Positions 9,134-19,251 of a stretch of DNA of 64,000 nucleotides are shown one piece after another. Numbering within the stretch: the first letter of the stretch is position 1; each line of letters begins with the position of its first letter. A model generated the notes under the pieces. It searched no databases, had not been told where the DNA came from, and worked only from the letters and a program-made list of their open reading frames with translations. The stretch is from UBA5793 sp040255465 (GTDB taxonomy: Bacteria; Planctomycetota; Phycisphaerae; Phycisphaerales; UBA5793), in assembly GCA_040255465.1 (NCBI GenBank), contig JBDZVA010000002.1, positions 868,001 to 932,000 on the forward strand. Direction: 5' to 3'. The position numbers and the translations under genes are program-made.

Positions 9134-9448
9134 ATGAGCCAGATTGGCGGACCCATCCAGTCGGGCCTGGCCGGCGGCGTGCCCGCCCAGGACATCGCGA
9201 GTAAGGCTCGCGCCAAGCGCGACCGCGAACGCAGTGAGAAGTCGCGTCGGTTCGAGGATGCCGTCGATCTCCACGTGCCCGGCATGGAAAGTTCCGAGGC
9301 GATCCACGGCCTTGACGAACATGACGAAGAGCATCACCAGCGAGAAAAACGCAAGGCCCAGCGCCAGCTCGACCACGAAGAAAAAATGAGTGACGAATCC
9401 GCAGGTGACGACTCCGACGAGCGGCCACACATCGATCTGCAAGGCTGA
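9134..9448 (+). CDS. Small highly charged protein, unknown function
   Basis: A 104-residue hydrophilic protein without signal peptide or membrane segment. After a Gly/Pro-rich start (MSQIGGPIQSGL) it is dominated by Lys/Arg and Glu/Asp, with a long probable helix in the first half (SKARAKRDRERSEKSRRF) and an acidic/His middle (HGLDEHDEEHHQ). I prefer this frame to the overlapping opposite-strand frame at 9098-9493, because its composition is that of a real soluble protein and the other is a shadow. It starts 45 bases after the phosphatase gene, so it may be cotranscribed with it, and it ends convergent with the bactofilin at 9490. I cannot assign a function. Confidence 0.6.
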   Translation: MSQIGGPIQSGLAGGVPAQDIASKARAKRDRERSEKSRRFEDAVDLHVPGMESSEAIHGLDEHDEEHHQREKRKAQRQLDHEEKMSDESAGDDSDERPHIDLQG

Positions 9449-9489
9449 ACTGACTTCTTGCGCCTGCGACAGCGCTCTGGCGAACGACC

Positions 9490-9942
9490 TCAAGCCGCCG
9501 CCTTCGTCCCCGTACCGATCTCCAGCATCCCTTCAAACGTCGCACCGCGCTCCATGACCATCGAGCGTGCGATGAGGTCGCCGCGCAGCGTGCCATTGGC
9601 CTGGACGATGCAGCAACCGTTCGTGCGGATACTGCCGTCGAGTTGACCGCTCACAACGAGGTGGCCGCACTCGATCTTGCCGCGCACAACGCCCTTGCGG
9701 CCAACGCGGACCGTGCCCATCGTTGTCACGTTCTGAGTGCAGAAGCCGTTAAGTTCGGCGTCCTCGAAGCGCATCGGCTTGGTGCACTTGGGACAGCGGG
9801 CGTTGATCGCCTTGAGCGAGACTTCAAAATGGGCGCCGCAACTGGGGCAGATGACAGGTCGACCCGCCGCGCGAGGCACAGCGGGCTGCCGATCTTCCTC
9901 CGCCTCCCGACGAGATCGACCGAATCCTGAGATCATGCCCAT
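9490..9942 (-). CDS. Bactofilin with N-terminal zinc ribbon
   Basis: A 150-residue protein with two parts. Residues about 30-70 hold a four-cysteine ribbon (ICPSCG then CPKC), likely zinc binding. Residues about 72-145 are a bactofilin beta-helix with the repeating Gly-x-(V/L) pattern (GTVRVGRKGVVRGKI, GHLVVSGQLDGSI). Bactofilins polymerise without nucleotide into filaments at the inner face of the membrane and help shape cells or position wall and secretion factors. A ribbon-bactofilin fusion is unusual and could add a protein or nucleic-acid docking site. The gene lies 28 bases after the second bactofilin gene on the same strand, so the pair is probably one operon. Confidence 0.88.
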   Translation of the reverse strand: MGMISGFGRSRREAEEDRQPAVPRAAGRPVICPSCGAHFEVSLKAINARCPKCTKPMRFEDAELNGFCTQNVTTMGTVRVGRKGVVRGKIECGHLVVSGQLDGSIRTNGCCIVQANGTLRGDLIARSMVMERGATFEGMLEIGTGTKAAA

Positions 9943-9970
9943 CCATCCGCCGTCATGGGTGATGGTGGAA

Positions 9971-10513
9971 TCAACTCGCTGCGCTGCGATTACCGCCTGA
10001 AAGAATGCTCGGTCGCCTTCGCAGCAGTGTCTTGGCCGCGTTGGGACTGGTGCTCACCGAAGTCGCCTCGGTGTTCTGGTCGACTCGACCGGCGATCGGC
10101 TCATCGTCCGCATCCTGGACGGTCGCACCGCTCGATTGGCCGCGCGACGCCTGGGCCGCAGCAACAGCCTGATGGCCGATGACGACCTGACCGCGGCACG
10201 TTGCGCCTTCCTCAGCGGAGAATGCTGCGGCAAAAACATCGCCGGTCAGATTGGCAGTGGCCCCCAGGTGCAGGGCGTCGGTGCAGTAGATCTCGCCTTC
10301 GACCCGGCCGTGAAGGGCGAGGGCACCGGCTCGAATCGTGCCATTGATGAACCCGCCTTCGCCGACTTCGAGGGTGTCGGTGACTTCGATCTGGCCCTCG
10401 ATCTGGCCGTGGACGATCGCGCTTCCTTCAAGGAACAACTCGCCCGTCAGACGGCAATTCCCGCCGATGACGGTGGGCTGACCGTTGGGTTGTTCCTGCT
10501 GCTGCTGAGCCAT
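9971..10513 (-). CDS. Bactofilin
   Basis: A 180-residue bactofilin. A short Gln-rich N-terminal tail (MAQQQQEQPNGQP) is followed by the beta-helical core from about residue 15 to 115, with turns such as GGNCRLTGELFLEG, HGQIEGQIEV and GRVEGEIYCTDALHLG, and then a disordered, Arg-rich C-terminal tail. The tails on both sides of the core match the family. It probably forms membrane-associated filaments, perhaps mixed with the ribbon-bearing bactofilin encoded just downstream. Start ATG at 10513 faces the TlpA-like gene across a 198-base divergent region. Confidence 0.92.
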   Translation of the reverse strand: MAQQQQEQPNGQPTVIGGNCRLTGELFLEGSAIVHGQIEGQIEVTDTLEVGEGGFINGTIRAGALALHGRVEGEIYCTDALHLGATANLTGDVFAAAFSAEEGATCRGQVVIGHQAVAAAQASRGQSSGATVQDADDEPIAGRVDQNTEATSVSTSPNAAKTLLRRRPSILSGGNRSAAS

Positions 10514-10711
10514 TCGGGCCTCCGTGCGATTGAGTATGGTCTCCCGGCGGGGGCAATAACCTGCTCCGCTCCGTGGTGTAATTGTCGGCCTCGGGTGGCG
10601 GGAACCATGAATTTCCCATCCGGTGCGACTAGCGTTCCGGCGCCTTTCGGGCCGTCGGGCGAGTCGCCGCGGCCTCAGCCCCTCCCTCTAGCCTTCCGCA
10701 GGAGAAGAACC

Positions 10712-12013
10712 ATGATCCGGATCACCGCGAGTTTCTGCGCGGCCGTCGTGCTTTTTGGCGCTTCGACCAGCCTCATCGCCGCCCCACCGACTGACGAACA
10801 GATTGATCAGTGCATCAAGGCCTACAACGATGGGCGCGCCGCCAACCCGCCCCGAACCATGGAAGACATGAAGACAATCACCACCGAGGCGCTTGGCGAT
10901 CTGAGCATCGACGAAATGTCCGTTGATCAGATTTCCCGCCTGCTCACGGCAGCGCCGATTCTGCGCTATGCCGACGGCGCCTATTCCAAGGCCCAGGCGC
11001 GCCTGCGTTCGTTTGAGAGCGATTCCGGCAAGGCCGGCGCCACCGCTTGCGTACTTCTCTTCACTGACGACTTCCGCGCCGCCGGCGACGACGCGGCGAA
11101 GGCTGAGCTGATCCACAAAGTTTTGTCACACCCGGCGTTCGATCAGCTCGTCGAAGCCGGAGAAGCGTCCGCCGTGTTTGGAACGCTCGGCAGCCTGACC
11201 CCTGAGGTCGCTGCCCAGGCGAGCAAGGACATCATTGGACTTGAGCGATTTATCAAGGCAGAGTATGCCGAGAAGCTTGCTCGATCGTACATCGACTTCC
11301 TCAAGGCGTATTCCGTCGCAGCGGGCGAGCGTTCGGCGGACGTCAAGCGCATCCGCGAGAAGATGACAACGCTCGCGATGGAAGTAGCGGAGAAGAGCAC
11401 CGAGGAGCGGACGGCCAAGTACTACCGCGGCGTTTCAAAATACCTCAACGGCGCGTTTGCGCGAGGCGAGCTCATCGGGTACAAAGCCCCCGAAGTTAAC
11501 GTCACATGGTCAAGCAATCCGGGCCTGAGCTCGATCGGCGCCCTGAAGGGACAGGTCGTCGTGCTGGACTTCTGGGCCACGTGGTGCGGTCCCTGCGTCG
11601 CTTCTTTCCCCAAGGTGCGCGAACTGGTCGAGCACTATCAGGGCTACCCCGTGAAGATCATCGGCATCACCAGTCTGCAGGGTTTCCACATCGACAGCGA
11701 GGCTGACGAAAAGCGAATCGACACCTCCGGCGATCCGCAGAAGGAATACGAACTGATGGCGTCGTACCTCAAGTCGCGCGACATCACCTGGGACGTCATC
11801 TTCACCGAGCAGGACGTCTTCAACCCCGACTACGGCGTGCGCGGCATCCCGCACGTGGCCATCATCGGACCGGACGGCAAGGTGTACCACAATGGTCTCC
11901 ATCCGGCCCAGCCGCTCAAGCACAAGTGCGAACTGATCGACGCCCTGCTGAAGGAAGCAGGGCTGCCTGTTCCCGCACCGCCGGCCGAGGAGCCCGCGGG
12001 CGACGAGGGTTGA
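10712..12013 (+). CDS. TlpA-like exported thioredoxin-fold protein
   Basis: A 433-residue exported protein. ATG 10712 is preceded by AGGAGAAG at a proper distance and gives a signal peptide (SFCAAVVLFGASTSLIAA). The frame stays open upstream to 10136, but that extension is antisense to the bactofilin and is not coding. Residues about 25-260 form a helical domain without named motif; from about 265 a TlpA/ResA-type thioredoxin domain follows with LDFWATWCGPC (active-site cysteines about 290 and 293) and the cis-proline segment GIPHVAIIG. It likely acts as a periplasmic thiol-disulfide reductant, for example in cytochrome c maturation or envelope redox control. A strong terminator follows at 12040. 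Confidence 0.88.
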   Translation: MIRITASFCAAVVLFGASTSLIAAPPTDEQIDQCIKAYNDGRAANPPRTMEDMKTITTEALGDLSIDEMSVDQISRLLTAAPILRYADGAYSKAQARLRSFESDSGKAGATACVLLFTDDFRAAGDDAAKAELIHKVLSHPAFDQLVEAGEASAVFGTLGSLTPEVAAQASKDIIGLERFIKAEYAEKLARSYIDFLKAYSVAAGERSADVKRIREKMTTLAMEVAEKSTEERTAKYYRGVSKYLNGAFARGELIGYKAPEVNVTWSSNPGLSSIGALKGQVVVLDFWATWCGPCVASFPKVRELVEHYQGYPVKIIGITSLQGFHIDSEADEKRIDTSGDPQKEYELMASYLKSRDITWDVIFTEQDVFNPDYGVRGIPHVAIIGPDGKVYHNGLHPAQPLKHKCELIDALLKEAGLPVPAPPAEEPAGDEG

Positions 12014-12039
12014 TCGGTTGATTGGCTTTGCGTTCATAT

Positions 12040-12079
12040 CCGTCGCGCGGCTGGCCGCAGCCGCGCGACGGTTGTTTTT
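12040..12079 (+). terminator. Rho-independent terminator after the TlpA-like gene
   Basis: A perfect 14-bp GC-rich stem (CCGTCGCGCGGCTG at 12040-12053, CAGCCGCGCGACGG at 12058-12071) encloses a four-base GCCG loop and is followed directly by TTGTTTTT. It begins 26 bases after the stop codon at 12013. This is a textbook intrinsic terminator and separates the TlpA-like gene from uvrB. Confidence 0.93.
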
Positions 12080-12222
12080 CTGCGTGAGGGCGGATGACCA
12101 GCTCGACGCGCCCACATGGCAGTCGCGTGTTTCGACCGCACCGGCGAAGCCTCGCCGGCGCCTTTGGCTCGCACGCCCTTCAATTCTCGCTCGCGCGTCC
12201 GACGGGTTTGCCCCGGCCACCG

Positions 12223-12228
12223 TACAAT
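12223..12228 (+). promoter_or_regulatory. Possible -10 box for a leaderless uvrB transcript
   Basis: TACAAT (five of six to the sigma70 -10 consensus) sits six bases before the uvrB ATG. A transcript from it would begin at or next to the A of the start codon, giving a leaderless mRNA. No Shine-Dalgarno sequence is visible before uvrB, which agrees. No good -35 box is seen. Confidence 0.4.
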
Positions 12229-12234
12229 CGCTCC

Positions 12235-14355
<2,121 letters not shown>

Positions 14356-14365
14356 GACGACCCGT

Positions 14366-15139
14366 TCAAATCGACTCATCATCTCCGGGATACCTGATCC
14401 ACATGAGCCGAAGCCCTGATGCGTCCAGTGTCGGGCCGGCGTGCTCTCGGTTTCGAGCAGCCAGGATGGTCGGCAGATCGTCGGCGGTCATCGCGCCGCG
14501 CCCGACTTCCACGAGCGTCCCCGCGATGATGCGCACCATGTGATACAGGAACCCCGAGCCGCAAACCTCGATGACAATTCGCTCGGCTTCGCGTCTCACG
14601 TCGCAACTGAAGACTGTCCGCACGGTCGAGTTTCGGCCATGGTGCGTGTTGGCGAACGACTCGAAGTCATGCTCGCCGACGAGGTGCTGCGCCGCGTCGT
14701 GCATTGCGGCCGCATCGAGCGGATGCCAGCAGTGGTAGACCTGCCGACGATCAAAGACCGGTCGCACGCTGACGTTGTGGATCGTGTACTGGTACGCCTT
14801 TCGCACCGCCATGGTGATGGGGTCGAACTCGCGATCCACTTCGCGGGCTTCCACGACGGCCATGTCTTCGGGAAGGTGGCGGTTGATTGCATGATGCAGC
14901 CGATCGACGGGGATCGTCGTCTCGGCGTTGAACGCCGCGACCTGGCCCAGCGCGTGCACGCCTGAATCCGTTCGACTCGCACCCGTGAGCACGATCGGCT
15001 GCCGCACCGCTCGCGCCACCGCCGACTCAAGAACGCCCTGCGCTGTGCGCAGAGGCTCGCCTTCGGGAGGCTCCTGCTTCTGCCAGCCGTGAAACTCCGA
15101 GCCGTCATAGCGAACTGTGAGGCGATAGCGCCGCTGCAT
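14366..15139 (-). CDS. truA: tRNA pseudouridine(38-40) synthase
   Basis: A 257-residue TruA, which converts U38-U40 of the tRNA anticodon arm to pseudouridine. The catalytic aspartate lies in the family motif GASRTDSGVHALGQ (about residue 58). Other conserved pieces are RYDGSEFHGWQ at the N-terminus and GFLYHMVRIIAGTL near 205. Length is standard. It is the last gene of the leftward operon that begins with the M20 amidohydrolase, 41 bases after the third paralogue. Confidence 0.97.
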   Translation of the reverse strand: MQRRYRLTVRYDGSEFHGWQKQEPPEGEPLRTAQGVLESAVARAVRQPIVLTGASRTDSGVHALGQVAAFNAETTIPVDRLHHAINRHLPEDMAVVEAREVDREFDPITMAVRKAYQYTIHNVSVRPVFDRRQVYHCWHPLDAAAMHDAAQHLVGEHDFESFANTHHGRNSTVRTVFSCDVRREAERIVIEVCGSGFLYHMVRIIAGTLVEVGRGAMTADDLPTILAARNREHAGPTLDASGLRLMWIRYPGDDESI

Positions 15140-15180
15140 CGCGGCAATCGTATGCCCGACAAGGTTTGTACCGGGACTGC

Positions 15181-17241
15181 TCAGGGCCTGGCGGGCTCAT
15201 AGTCCTGTTCCTCCTGCGCGGCCCGACTCTCCTGCGCTCGCTGCCGCGCCCAGGCAATGGTGGACCACTGATCGCTCCGCGCGCTGGCCATGCGGGCAGC
15301 GGCGCCAACCAGGTGCGCCGTCTCGGGGAACCGGTATTCATAGGCCCGTCCCGCTTCACACTGGGCGGCAAAGAAGGGCGCATCGGTCGCTGCAAGATCC
15401 ATCGTCTCACCAAGCAGGAACTCGCCCAGTCTATCCGCGTCCGGTCGATTGAACGGCGCACGCGGCTTGAAGTTGTAGTCGGTGACGTCGTACATCGCCA
15501 TCAGGTAGATCAACTCGTCGGCATCCAGCGGCCGGAGCCAGGACTCGAGACGCCGTTCGCGCACCTCGCGCTGATCGAACGGCCCGCCCTGCACAAGCGC
15601 TTTCTGGAGGTACTCGCGAGCCTTCATCGTCGCGCCGACAAAGCCGAACGGATCGCCCGGCCCGCAGCGCCGAATGCCCGCCGCCAGCTCCTCCCGGGCC
15701 GTCTCGCTGAAATGGTGCCTCGCCTCCACACTGGCGGCTGCCTGTGAAGAGAGGATGAATCCATCGCGGGCGACGAGCGCACTGACAAGAAGATGATCAT
15801 CCGACAGATGGGCGCACATGCGAAAGCTCGCCGCAAGCAGCCGCGCCGAGCCCTCGACATCTCCCGCCGCCGCCAGTCGCTGCGACTCGAGAGTGAGCAG
15901 GCGGAACGCGTCGCGCATTCCGTGGCCATAGCGCGGTATGAAGTTTTCCCGGTCGTCACGTTCAGTCGCAAAATCGCAACGGGGAATCGTCGATCCCTGC
16001 ATGAACTGGTCAATCGCGGCTTGAGCCGTCTCGGCCGAGGCGTTCAGCGCCTCCAACCGCTCAGCCTCCAGCAATCGAGCGGGAGCGAGCGTCCTGATCG
16101 CCTGATTCCAGGCGTCATCGAGGTTTGACAGCTGCTCGATGCCGCGCCGATACCACACGGCAGCGTTCGTCAGACTCTGCAGCTCGACTTCACCGCGCAC
16201 GACGCCTTCGAGCAGATCAATCCGGGCATGGAGTTTGTCACGCGCCTCTGTCGTGAGATCGTAGATGCGGTTGAATCCGGGCGTCAGGAGTTGAGCCACG
16301 ATTCCGAACTCCCCGTTCTCCAGGCGGGTCGCGAGTTCCTTGAGTTGCGCCCGGGCCACTTCGGGATCGCTCTGCGAGTAGGCTTCGACGTATCGACCCA
16401 TCATCTCGCTGTATTGATCAAGACTGCGCTCGATTTCATCATCCGAAAGAGCGGCAAGCTGCTCGCTGAGACCCGATTCGCTCGCCAAGTCACTGAGTAT
16501 CTCCGATCGCTTGGAGGGATCATCTCCAAGCAGGTGTCCGCGAATCATGTTCACGCACAGCGTCTGTTCCATCATGATCGCGTCGAGTGTCTGAAACGGA
16601 TCGGTCTGGTCAAACGCCCGAGTCGCCTTGAGCAGCACCGAGGCCGATGCCGGGTCGAATGCTCCGCGATCGAAACCCATGTTGGCGGATTGCTCGGCGA
16701 CCTCAAACACGGCGCGGCCCACCAGCGAGCTGATCAGAATGCGATCATCCCCCGCCTGATCTGCGATGCGATAGAGAGCCGCGATTCGTTCCGCCGCCCC
16801 GGCTCCGTCGCCGTCGCTCAGCCGCATGGCGGAGTCGGCCTGCACGAGCCGGGCGAGATTGCGCATCGGCGCCAGGTGCGGCAGCAGCAGATCGAAGCCC
16901 TGCGTGTAGTCGAGGCCGAAGTCGCTGTATCTCTGCTGCGAAGCACGAAGCACGTTGTCCACGATCGGAGCAGCGCGGGTGATCAGCGCCCGCATCTCCG
17001 GCGAGGGCGACCGGCCGGGGTTCGACCGGTAGTCATTGATCGCCTCCATCTCCTCGGGCGTGAACTGCGCCAGTTGCTCAAAGGCGCGCTGGTACCATGT
17101 CGCGGCGTTGTTCGTGTTGTCACTCTGCGCCAGCGCCGTGGGCAACCACCGTCCACCAGTTGGCAGCAACAACAGCACCGCCAGCAGGCATCGGCCCATC
17201 GGGGCGAATGGATTCAGGTGGGAACTAAAAGCACTACTCAA
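15181..17241 (-). CDS. Exported tandem-paralogue protein, copy 3 (two internal repeats)
   Basis: A 686-residue protein of a family I cannot name. A signal peptide is clear (CLLAVLLLLPTGGRWLPTALAQ). The TTG start at 17241 overlaps the stop of copy 2 (TTGA); an ATG at 17199 would give a shorter leader. The mature protein has two similar halves, each opening with the same helix motif: NNAATWYQRA (about 46) and NAAVWYRRG (about 359). Each half is almost wholly alpha-helical, and the second has an RCDF segment followed by ERDDRENFIPRYGHGMR that recurs in the paralogues. No catalytic signature or membrane helix is seen. The helical repeats suggest a periplasmic scaffold. It is the last of three tandem copies before truA. 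Confidence 0.8.
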   Translation of the reverse strand: MSSAFSSHLNPFAPMGRCLLAVLLLLPTGGRWLPTALAQSDNTNNAATWYQRAFEQLAQFTPEEMEAINDYRSNPGRSPSPEMRALITRAAPIVDNVLRASQQRYSDFGLDYTQGFDLLLPHLAPMRNLARLVQADSAMRLSDGDGAGAAERIAALYRIADQAGDDRILISSLVGRAVFEVAEQSANMGFDRGAFDPASASVLLKATRAFDQTDPFQTLDAIMMEQTLCVNMIRGHLLGDDPSKRSEILSDLASESGLSEQLAALSDDEIERSLDQYSEMMGRYVEAYSQSDPEVARAQLKELATRLENGEFGIVAQLLTPGFNRIYDLTTEARDKLHARIDLLEGVVRGEVELQSLTNAAVWYRRGIEQLSNLDDAWNQAIRTLAPARLLEAERLEALNASAETAQAAIDQFMQGSTIPRCDFATERDDRENFIPRYGHGMRDAFRLLTLESQRLAAAGDVEGSARLLAASFRMCAHLSDDHLLVSALVARDGFILSSQAAASVEARHHFSETAREELAAGIRRCGPGDPFGFVGATMKAREYLQKALVQGGPFDQREVRERRLESWLRPLDADELIYLMAMYDVTDYNFKPRAPFNRPDADRLGEFLLGETMDLAATDAPFFAAQCEAGRAYEYRFPETAHLVGAAARMASARSDQWSTIAWARQRAQESRAAQEEQDYEPARP

Positions 17242-19241
17242 GGTTGGGGCTCCGGGTCTGGTCTGCTTTCGATTTGGAGTTCACGTTCCCATCGCATGGC
17301 GTCCCACAGGTCCTGCCGCGCGGAGGCCGCCTTCTCAGATGCACCAACGAGGTGAATCGTCGCAGGAAGCTCGAACGACTCGGGCTGTTTCTTCTTGAGA
17401 TGCTCGGTGAACACCAGCGCATCGATCTGGGCCAGTTCGATCGTTTCACCGAGAAGAAACTCGCCAAGCCGCCCAGCTCCCCGTCGATTGAAGGGCTCGC
17501 GAGGCTGGAGGCTGTACTCCATCAGATCCTGCATCGCCAGCAGGTACAGCAGGCCATCGGCATCCACCTGCGCGAGCCATGCCTCATATCGCGCCCCGAG
17601 CAGTTCACGTTCCTCGCCCTGCGTCCAGTCGAGCAATCGCGCGCCAATCGCCTTGCGGGCGTCGGAGCAGGCAGCAATGAATCCGAAGGCATCGCCGGCG
17701 CCGTTGCGCCGAATCGCGGCGCTCAACTCCGGCAGGGCCGCGACATCCATCGTCCCGCGCTGGCTCAGTGCTTGGCCCGCCCTCGCCGCGAGCAGGAACC
17801 CATCGCGAGCCACCAGCGAACTGACGATCAGCCCGTCGTCTGACAGATGGGCCGACATTCGCAGGGCCGCGGTGACCAGGCGCGTCGCCGCGGCGTGGTC
17901 GCCCGCCGCCTCCTGCCGCAGCGCTTCGAGCGACAGCAGTCGAAATGCATCGCGCATGCCGTCGGCGTAGAGCGGCACGAACACCTCGCGCACGTTGCGC
18001 TGTCTGGAGAAGTCACAGCGCCGGATCTTCGAGCCATCGATGAACTCCGCGACGGCCGCGACCGCATCAGCAGCGCCGTCTTCGAGCGCCTTGATGGTCA
18101 GGTCATCCAGCGGCTGACCTGGATCAACCTGGACGATAGCCTGCGTCCATGTCTCGTCGAGGGCCTCCATCTTCTTCATGCCTCGCCGATACCACACAGC
18201 CGCGTTGGCCAGGTCGCTGATGCTGACCTCGCCGCCCACGATCTTTTCGAGGGATGTAATTCGCTCGTGAAGCAGCGAGCGGTGCTTGTCGAGCGCCTCA
18301 TAGCAGGTCCCCAGCGCCGGGGCGAGAACAGCCGCCATGACGCCGAATTCACCGTTCTGGCACGCGGCGTCGAGGCGAGCAATCTCGATCTTGGCCGCCT
18401 CGGAATCCTCCATCGAAAACGCGACGATGTACCGATCCATGACCCTGCTGTAGTTGCCCAGTTCGCGTTCGAGAGCTGCTCCGTCCATGGCGCTGATGTG
18501 GTCCTGCTGTTCGCCGTCGAGGCCGTACACCGACGCAATCTCTCTGAACCCCATCGGATCGCCGGCAGCGAGCGCATTGCGGATCGTCTGCATGCTCATC
18601 ATCTGCTCGCCGACCATGGCGTCGATCGCGCTGAAGGGGTCGCGCTGATCAAACGACTGCATCGTGGTCAGCAACAACGCAGAATCGGCAGTTGAGAAGA
18701 CCGCCCCGTCATACCCACCGTCCATGACGCCACCGGTCAAACTGAACACAGCGGCGGAGACGAGCGAACTGATCATCACGTGATCGCTCGATACGTGATC
18801 CGCCATGCGACACATCGCCGCGATCTCGGCCGCCGCGCCCGAGCCGTCCCCGTCCGCGATTCGCACCCGAGCGTCTGCCGCGGCGAGTCTGGTGAGCTGT
18901 CGCATCCCGCCGAGATGCGGGATGAGCATGAACACGCCATCGTTGAAGTCGAGGCCGAAGTCGCTGTACGACTGGTTCGCGGCCCGCTGCAGGTCCGCCA
19001 GCGCCGGCTGAGCGCGCTGAAGGACGCCGCGCACCTCGGGCGAGGGAGTGCCGCCCTGGTACTCCGCGAGCACATCCCATTGCTCCGCCGTGATCCCGTT
19101 CAGCCGCTCGATGGCCCTGCGGTACCACGTCGCCGCGTTGCTGGTGTCCTCGGGGGGCTGAGCACGACCAACCGGCAGCGCACCGAGCACGAGAAGCAGC
19201 GACAGGTACAGCCCGAGTTGGATTGGGTTTATTCGGCGCAT
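17238..19241 (-). CDS. Exported tandem-paralogue protein, copy 2 (two internal repeats)
   Basis: A 667-residue paralogue of the flanking genes. ATG 19241 has GAGG about eight bases upstream and gives a signal peptide (LYLSLLLVLGALPVGRAQ). Half one opens with SNAATWYRRA (about 35) and half two with ANAAVWYRRGMKKM (about 345). It shares with copy 3 the segments QSYSDFGLDF, HLGGMRQLTRL, IRRCDFSRQR, YADGMRDAFRLLSLE and SALVARDGF-like SSLVARDGFLL. Copies 2 and 3 are clearly closer to each other than to copy 1. The stop overlaps the next start by four bases, so the three copies are made in fixed order from one message. Confidence 0.8.
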   Translation of the reverse strand: MRRINPIQLGLYLSLLLVLGALPVGRAQPPEDTSNAATWYRRAIERLNGITAEQWDVLAEYQGGTPSPEVRGVLQRAQPALADLQRAANQSYSDFGLDFNDGVFMLIPHLGGMRQLTRLAAADARVRIADGDGSGAAAEIAAMCRMADHVSSDHVMISSLVSAAVFSLTGGVMDGGYDGAVFSTADSALLLTTMQSFDQRDPFSAIDAMVGEQMMSMQTIRNALAAGDPMGFREIASVYGLDGEQQDHISAMDGAALERELGNYSRVMDRYIVAFSMEDSEAAKIEIARLDAACQNGEFGVMAAVLAPALGTCYEALDKHRSLLHERITSLEKIVGGEVSISDLANAAVWYRRGMKKMEALDETWTQAIVQVDPGQPLDDLTIKALEDGAADAVAAVAEFIDGSKIRRCDFSRQRNVREVFVPLYADGMRDAFRLLSLEALRQEAAGDHAAATRLVTAALRMSAHLSDDGLIVSSLVARDGFLLAARAGQALSQRGTMDVAALPELSAAIRRNGAGDAFGFIAACSDARKAIGARLLDWTQGEERELLGARYEAWLAQVDADGLLYLLAMQDLMEYSLQPREPFNRRGAGRLGEFLLGETIELAQIDALVFTEHLKKKQPESFELPATIHLVGASEKAASARQDLWDAMRWERELQIESRPDPEPQP

Positions 19242-19251
19242 CTGCGTACCT

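Noticed and set aside
9098..9493. Minus-strand frame with hydrophobic segments opposite the small charged gene
   Set aside because: The hydrophobic look arises as the complement of charged codons; the plus-strand frame has better composition and start.
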